Shown here: positions 59,567-64,000 of the stretch, piece by piece
Numbering within the stretch: position 1 is the first letter of the stretch
Layout: every line of letters starts with the position of its first letter
Source: Streptomyces tanashiensis
Lineage (GTDB): Bacteria > Actinomycetota > Actinomycetes > Streptomycetales > Streptomycetaceae
Reading direction: 5' to 3'
NCBI RefSeq assembly: GCF_014648895.1
Contig: NZ_BMRZ01000024.1
Span: 32,143 to 96,142 of the forward strand
DNA length: 64,000 nt
Notes under the pieces: generated by a model
What the model was told of the DNA's origin: nothing
The model's input: the letters and a program-made list of their open reading frames with translations, nothing else
Databases searched by the model: none
Made by a program: the position numbers and the translations under genes

Positions 59567-60352
59567 TTGAACCCCACCGACCTGACCCGCAGGCGCGCCC
59601 TCGTCACCGCGGCCGGTGCCACCGCCGCCGCGAGCCTCGCCTCCACCGGGCTCCTCGCCACACCGGCCGCCGCCGCGCCCCGGCCTCCGGTGCCCCCGCC
59701 CGCCGGGAGCGACGCGCTGTTCGAGAACGACGAGCTGAAGGCGGCGATCCGCCGCGCCGAGGCCCGGCACCGCCGGTTCGCCACCGGGCGGCCGTCCGCC
59801 AACGGCTGGGAGATGCAGAAGGCCGTCGACGTCGAGGGCGACATCATCACCCGGCCCGTGGTCGGCACGGGCCTGACCGTCGCCGTCCGCGCCGGAGACC
59901 CCGCGACGCTCCTCATCCACGTGATCCGCCGGTTCCACTACGAGGTCGAGGCCCTCGGCCGCGCCGGGGAGCCGGACCAGCTCGAAGGCTGGGTGCCGCC
60001 CGCGGCCGTCAGGGACGGCCGGCTCCCCGAGTCGAACCAGGCCTCCGGCACGGCCGTCGTCATCCGTCCGGGCTCCTACCCGCGGGGTGTACGGGGCGGG
60101 TTCACGGCCGGGCAGGTGCTGGTCGTCCGCGACATCCTCGCCGACACCGAGGGCCTCGTCCGCTGGGGCGGCGACGAACGCCGTCCGTACGAGGGTCTGT
60201 TCCACCTCGCCGCGCGGCCCGGCGACGCCCGGCTGGCACTGGTCGCGGGCCGGCTCCGGGCCTGGGAGGAGACCCCGGGCCAGGGCGCCGGCGTGATCCC
60301 CGACGTGACGGCCCCGACACGCCGGCGGCGCGCCGCCCGCTACGGCCGGTGA
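59567..60352 (+). CDS. Tat-exported protein resembling a catalytically dead M15 peptidase
   Basis: 261 residues from TTG 59567 (AAGGG upstream). The N-terminus T-R-R-R-A-L-V-T-A followed by a mild hydrophobic stretch ending A-A-A-A-P is a Tat signal. The mature part has S-N-Q-A-S-G-T-A-V-V, where M15 D-Ala-D-Ala peptidases have S-x-H-x-x-G-x-A-x-D, and W-G-G-D...L-F-H-L where they have W-G-G-D...M-H-F. Two zinc ligands are thus replaced (His by Gln, Asp by Val). Likely a binding protein or pseudoenzyme working with the DUF1906 protein. Confidence 0.72.
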   Translation: MNPTDLTRRRALVTAAGATAAASLASTGLLATPAAAAPRPPVPPPAGSDALFENDELKAAIRRAEARHRRFATGRPSANGWEMQKAVDVEGDIITRPVVGTGLTVAVRAGDPATLLIHVIRRFHYEVEALGRAGEPDQLEGWVPPAAVRDGRLPESNQASGTAVVIRPGSYPRGVRGGFTAGQVLVVRDILADTEGLVRWGGDERRPYEGLFHLAARPGDARLALVAGRLRAWEETPGQGAGVIPDVTAPTRRRRAARYGR

Positions 60353-60414
60353 CACGCGGGGATCGGTGATCCGGGACCGGTGACGGTCCACGGCCGTTCC
60401 CGGCCCGGGGGGGC

Positions 60415-61620
60415 TCAGCGGCGGCCGTGGACCGCCCGGGCCACCCGGGGGCCGAGCCAGCGCTTGAGGCGGCGCAGGGCCTCCAGCTGCTCGGCGGCCC
60501 GGTCGATCCGGTAGTACAGCTGCGGCGGGACGTGCGGGAGCAGCGGCGAGTGGCGCTGGCCGAGGAGCGCGAACATCTGGGCGGGCTCCAGGCTCATGTA
60601 GCGCGGCAGGTTCTCGTACCACTGGGCGCTGTAGCGGGCGGCGCTCTGCGCGGAGACGAGCTCGGCGCGGCGCCGCTTCCCGTACGCGGTGAGGGCGGCG
60701 TCCAGGTCGCCGGGGGCGCTCAGGGCGTCCGCGAGGGCGAGCGCGTCCTCCAGGGCCAGGGTGGTGCCCGCGCCGATCGAGTAGTGCGTGGTGTGGGCGG
60801 CGTCGCCGAGGAGGACGAGGTTGCCGCGGTGCCAGACCCGGTTGGTGAGGGTGCGGAAGGTCAGCCACTGGGCGGCGCCGTCGGCGCGCTCGCGGCCGAT
60901 CAGCTCGTGCCCGTCGAGGAGGTCGTGGAACAGCTTCTCCAGGAGGTTCAGGCTGTCGGCCTCGCCGCGCGTGTCGAGGCCGAGGCCGGTCCAGGTCTCC
61001 GGGGAGCACTCGACGACACAGGTCGAGCGCTCGCCGCTGAACCCGTAGGCGTAGCACCAGATCCAGCCGTGCTCGGTCTCCTTGAAGGCGAAGCTGAAGG
61101 AGTCGAAGACCTTGGTGGTGCCGAGCCAGATGTACTGGTTGCGGCCGGCGGTGACCTCGCTGCCGAAGTGCTCGGAGTGGGCCTCGCGGAGCACGCTGTT
61201 GACGCCGTCGGCGGCGACGACGAGGTCCGCGCCGGCCAGTTCGGGGGCGTCCGGTCCGGGGATGTCGTGCTCGAACTCGACCCGTACGCCGAGCTCCTCG
61301 GCCCGGTCGGCGAGCAGCGCGAGCATCCGCCTCCGTCCGATGCCGAAGCCCGCGTCGCCGCGGTGGACGGTCCGCTCGTCGCGGACGATGGCGACGCCGT
61401 CGGTCCAGGTGACGGAGGCCTCGGCGACGGCGGCCGCGGACTCGGGGTCGCCCGCGCGCAGCTTGTCGAGGAGCCCGGCCCAGTAGGTGACGCCCCAGCC
61501 GTAGGTGGAGCCCTCGGGGTTCCGTTCGTACACGGCGATGTCGTGGGACGGGTCCTGCCGCTTCAGCAGGATCGAGAGGTAGAGGCCGGCGGGGCCGCCG
61601 CCGACGATCGCGAGCTTCAC
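60415..61620 (-). CDS. FAD-dependent aromatic monooxygenase
   Basis: 401 residues. G-G-G-P-A-G-L-Y (8-15), G-W-G-V-T-Y and G-D-A-A-H-T-T-H mark a group A flavin monooxygenase. The start resembles the monooxygenase half of 2-aminobenzoyl-CoA and salicylyl-CoA hydroxylases. It would hydroxylate an aromatic ring using NAD(P)H and oxygen. GTG 61620 has GGGAG 6 nt upstream. Stands alone. Confidence 0.87.
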   Translation of the reverse strand: MKLAIVGGGPAGLYLSILLKRQDPSHDIAVYERNPEGSTYGWGVTYWAGLLDKLRAGDPESAAAVAEASVTWTDGVAIVRDERTVHRGDAGFGIGRRRMLALLADRAEELGVRVEFEHDIPGPDAPELAGADLVVAADGVNSVLREAHSEHFGSEVTAGRNQYIWLGTTKVFDSFSFAFKETEHGWIWCYAYGFSGERSTCVVECSPETWTGLGLDTRGEADSLNLLEKLFHDLLDGHELIGRERADGAAQWLTFRTLTNRVWHRGNLVLLGDAAHTTHYSIGAGTTLALEDALALADALSAPGDLDAALTAYGKRRRAELVSAQSAARYSAQWYENLPRYMSLEPAQMFALLGQRHSPLLPHVPPQLYYRIDRAAEQLEALRRLKRWLGPRVARAVHGRR

Positions 61621-61795
61621 GTGCGCTCCCACTGAGACATGACACCGTGCGGTCGAGTGACGACGCACGGTAGCAGTGGGGGCGCTGTGGCGTGGGGGAA
61701 CGGCACCCCGGACCAGCCCAACGGGCTACTGCGGGCTCAGGCGCCCCAGGGCAGTAGGCGCCCCAGGGCAGCGGGCGCCCCAGGGCAGCGGGCGG

Positions 61796-62416
61796 CTACG
61801 GCAGCAGGCGGCGTTCCTTCGCCACCGCGACCGCGCCCGCGCGGGTGTCGACGCCGAGCTTGGCGTAGATCCGGCCCAGGTGCGTCTTCACCGTCGCCTC
61901 GCTGATGAAGAGCGCCCGAGCGATCTCCCGGTTGCCCAGGCCCCGCCCCAGCTGCCCGAGGATGTCCCGCTCCCGGTCGGTGAGGCTCGGCCCCGCGGCG
62001 CCCCGCATGCGGTCCATGACCCGGCTGGCGACCGGCGGGGAGAGGGCCGTGCGGCCCTGGGCGGCGGAGTGGATCGCGGCGAACAGCTCCTCGGGCCGCT
62101 CGGCCTTCAGGAGGTAGCCGGTGGCGCCCGCCTCGATGGCCCGGGTGATGTCCGCGTCCGTGTCGTACGTGGTGAGGACCAGGACGTGGACCCCCGTGGG
62201 CGCGATCCGCCGGGTCGCCTCCACGCCGTCGATGCCCGCGCCGAGCTGGAGGTCCATGAGGACGACGTCCGGCTTCAGCTTCGCCGCCATCGCGACGGCC
62301 TCCTCTCCGCTGCCCGCCTCGCCGACCACCTCGATGTCGGGGGTGCTGCCCAGCAGCGCGAGCAGGCCGGCGCGGACGACGACGTGGTCGTCGCAGAGGA
62401 GGATCCGTACGGACAT
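61796..62416 (-). CDS. senR: Response regulator SenR, LuxR type
   Basis: 206 residues. Receiver with D9-D10 and D55 (V-V-L-M-D-L-Q-L), then LuxR helix-turn-helix (G-L-G-N-R-E-I-A...E-A-T-V-K-T-H-L). Its ATG shares one base with the kinase stop (TGATG). With SenS and the HbpS gene next door it forms the haem/redox system described in S. reticuli. Confidence 0.88.
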   Translation of the reverse strand: MSVRILLCDDHVVVRAGLLALLGSTPDIEVVGEAGSGEEAVAMAAKLKPDVVLMDLQLGAGIDGVEATRRIAPTGVHVLVLTTYDTDADITRAIEAGATGYLLKAERPEELFAAIHSAAQGRTALSPPVASRVMDRMRGAAGPSLTDRERDILGQLGRGLGNREIARALFISEATVKTHLGRIYAKLGVDTRAGAVAVAKERRLLP

Positions 62417-63582
62417 CAGGACTCCAGGGAGAGCGGGATCGCGGCGGAGAGCACCGTGCCCTCGCCCGGGGTGGACTCGACCGTCAGGGTGCCACCGAGC
62501 TGCTGGGCCCGCACCCGCATCGCGGGCAGGCCGTGGCCCCGCTCGGCCTGCTCGCGCGCGAGCGCCGGGTCGAAGCCGCGGCCGTCGTCGGCGATGTCGA
62601 GGACCACCTGGTCGTCGAGGTAGGTGAGGGTCAGGGCGGCGGAGTCGGCGCCGGCGTGCTCGCGGATGTTGGCGAGGGCGCCCTGCGCGATCCGCAGCAG
62701 CGCCGCCTGCACGCGGTCGGGCAGCGGCACCGCGATCCCGTCGACCCGGAAGGCCGCCGACTCGCGGGCGGCGAGGCCGCGCAGGGCCTCCTCCAGGCCG
62801 CCGCCTCCGGCGAGGTCGGCGGGGGCGAGGTCCTGCACGAAGCGGCGGGCCTCGGCGAGGTTGCGTTCGGCGATGGACTCGGCGGTGCGGACGTGACGGC
62901 GCGCGGTGACCGGGTCGCTGTCCCAGGTGCGGTCGGCCGCCTGGAGCAGCATCTGCTGGCTGGACAGGCCCTGGGCGAGGGTGTCGTGGATCTCCATGGA
63001 CAGCCGCTGCCGCTCGGCGAGGGTGCCCTCGCGGCGCTCGATCGCGGCGAGTTCGCGCCGGGTGCGGATCAGGTCGTCGATGAGCGCCCGCTGGCGGGCG
63101 GCCTGCCGGTCGGAGTGGACGAAGACGCCGGTGGCGAGGGCGGCGACGGCCGGCGGGGCGACGATCAGGTTCGGGTCCCAGCCGCCGTGCGAGAGCTGGA
63201 CCTGTGCGAAGACCACGAAGGCGGTGAGGAGGGTGACCAGGCCGAGGGCGGCGCGCGGCGGGAGGGTGCGCAAGCCCGTGTAGAAGAGCGGCACCGCGCA
63301 CCAGGCGAAGCTGGGCGCGAGGACGACGAGGACGACCCAGACGGTGACGACCGTGCCGAGCCAGGCGATGCGGCGCGGGGTGGCGCGGGTGCCGAGGACC
63401 GGGCCCAGGAGGTAGAGGGAGGCGAGGGCGCCGGTGAGGGCGATGATCCAGGGGCTGCGGGCCTCCCAGTCGTGCCGCAGCAGGAAGCGGGCGAGGGAGG
63501 CGCCGAGCAGCAGGAAGAACGCGATGTGCATGACCCGCGCCAGCCAGCGGGCGTCCGGGTCGTGTTCCGTGGGCCGGGTCAC
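62416..63582 (-). CDS. senS: Sensor histidine kinase SenS
   Basis: 388 residues with about five N-terminal transmembrane helices (15-155) and a cytoplasmic HisKA_3 domain. H199 in M-E-I-H-D-T-L-A-Q is the expected phosphorylation site; a HATPase with D-D-G-R-G-F and H-G-L-P-A-M-R follows. In S. reticuli SenS is controlled by extracellular HbpS and answers redox stress and haem. GGGAGG precedes GTG 63582. hbpS is divergent. Confidence 0.9.
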   Translation of the reverse strand: MTRPTEHDPDARWLARVMHIAFFLLLGASLARFLLRHDWEARSPWIIALTGALASLYLLGPVLGTRATPRRIAWLGTVVTVWVVLVVLAPSFAWCAVPLFYTGLRTLPPRAALGLVTLLTAFVVFAQVQLSHGGWDPNLIVAPPAVAALATGVFVHSDRQAARQRALIDDLIRTRRELAAIERREGTLAERQRLSMEIHDTLAQGLSSQQMLLQAADRTWDSDPVTARRHVRTAESIAERNLAEARRFVQDLAPADLAGGGGLEEALRGLAARESAAFRVDGIAVPLPDRVQAALLRIAQGALANIREHAGADSAALTLTYLDDQVVLDIADDGRGFDPALAREQAERGHGLPAMRVRAQQLGGTLTVESTPGEGTVLSAAIPLSLES

Positions 63583-63816
63583 CGTGCCGCCTCCCTGCCT
63601 TCCTGACCTGGGTGTACTCGTCCATGGTGGCCCGGAGGGACCAACCGGGCATCAACCGATCGGCTGACAGCCCCGTCGTCCGGTGTGCGCGCGGAGGGCA
63701 GCCGGACCGTGGACCGTCGGGCGCCGGTTCCGGCAGGAGGATCGATGCAGAGCGAAGGAACGAACCGCTCGCAGGCTTCTCCTCCTCCTTTCCTCCTCAC
63801 CTCTACGGAGTCCCTC
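63583..63816. other. senS-hbpS divergent intergenic region
   Basis: 234 bp with promoters in both directions. CAACCG occurs twice (about 63641 and 63653), next to the palindrome CCGATCGG, and could be SenR sites. No small gene seen. Confidence 0.5.
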
Positions 63817-64000
63817 ATGAAGAAGATCCTCCTCGGTGCCACCGCCGCCGCTGTCGTCGCCGCCGGTACCTTCGGCGTGGTCTCCGCGAACGCCGCCGCC
63901 CCGGCCGCCGCTCCCGCCGCCGTCATGGCCGACGCGGACAACGGCAACACGATGACGTCGACGCACCTGACGATCGAGGCCGCGACGAAGGCCGCGCAGG
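63817..64000 (+). CDS. hbpS: HbpS-like extracellular haem-binding protein, 3' partial
   Basis: The first 61 codons are present; the rest is beyond the window. A Sec signal peptide (M-K-K-I-L-L then a hydrophobic core, S-A-N-A-A-A) precedes T-H-L-T-I-E-A-A-T-K-A-A-Q, the start of a GlcG/HbpS (DUF336) domain. GGAG lies 7 nt before ATG 63817. HbpS binds haem and signals to SenS, encoded divergently. Confidence 0.85.
   Translation, partial: MKKILLGATAAAVVAAGTFGVVSANAAAPAAAPAAVMADADNGNTMTSTHLTIEAATKAAQ

Overview
The window is chromosomal DNA from a Streptomyces-type actinomycete. It has very high GC, GTG and TTG starts, short gaps, many leaderless promoters, mycothiol biosynthesis (mshA), the WhiG anti-sigma factor RsiG, MsiK, CarD, and the PhoU-PhoR-PhoP and SenS-SenR-HbpS loci. 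From memory, the order broadly follows the S. coelicolor core stretch that runs from mshA through phoU/phoR/phoP (SCO4228-4230) and msiK (SCO4240) to the SoxR target SCO4266 and senS/senR/hbpS. I cannot name the species.

Layout. 1-3.9 kb: partial YgfZ, dtd, rsiG, an Eis-like acetyltransferase and a TetR regulator. 3.9-10.7 kb: a HelD/HelR-type RNA polymerase remodeler, a WYL regulator with a DHA2 efflux pump, MarR, DUF664, VOC and AraC genes. 10.7-12.2 kb: XRE regulator, HbhA-like protein and DUF2516, the same order as Rv0474-Rv0476. 12.2-18.3 kb: a SpoIIE-type phosphatase, an NlpC/P60 hydrolase, a methyltransferase, mshA and ybjN. 18.4-22.6 kb: AraC/MBL-hydrolase divergon, an MFS pump and gpmA.

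22.6-25.7 kb is an accessory island sitting in the 3' end of gpmA. It has a decayed tyrosine integrase, two transposase scraps and a secreted lectin-like beta-propeller gene. It is bounded by a 13-bp repeat of the gpmA end and by paired 11-bp-phased direct repeats. The terminator that probably once belonged to gpmA now lies 3 kb away, and the island brings its own.

25.8-40.8 kb: small secreted proteins, a Cys-rich 50-residue peptide, phoU/phoRP with two PHO boxes, carD-ispD-ispF-cysS-rlmB, a DoxX protein, a nucleotidyltransferase and msiK. 41-49.6 kb starts with tRNA-Thr(UGU) and carries a second lectin-like protein, a PA14/FnIII protein and a coiled-coil/Mrr nuclease/TerD fusion. In S. coelicolor, from memory, this slot holds the contractile injection system genes. 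49.6-64 kb: a SoxR-box quinone oxidoreductase, a two-component system divergent from an ABC exporter, a signal-less DUF1906 protein paired with a Tat-exported protein resembling a dead M15 peptidase, a flavin monooxygenase, and senR-senS/hbpS at the right edge.

Themes: redox and thiol stress (mshA with a sigmaR-like promoter, SoxR box, SenS/SenR/HbpS), phosphate control, and envelope or extracellular proteins. Three genes (nlpC, gpmA, phoP) have copies of their own 3' ends just downstream; for gpmA this marks an integration site. About fifteen genes start 6-7 nt after a clear -10 hexamer and are probably leaderless.
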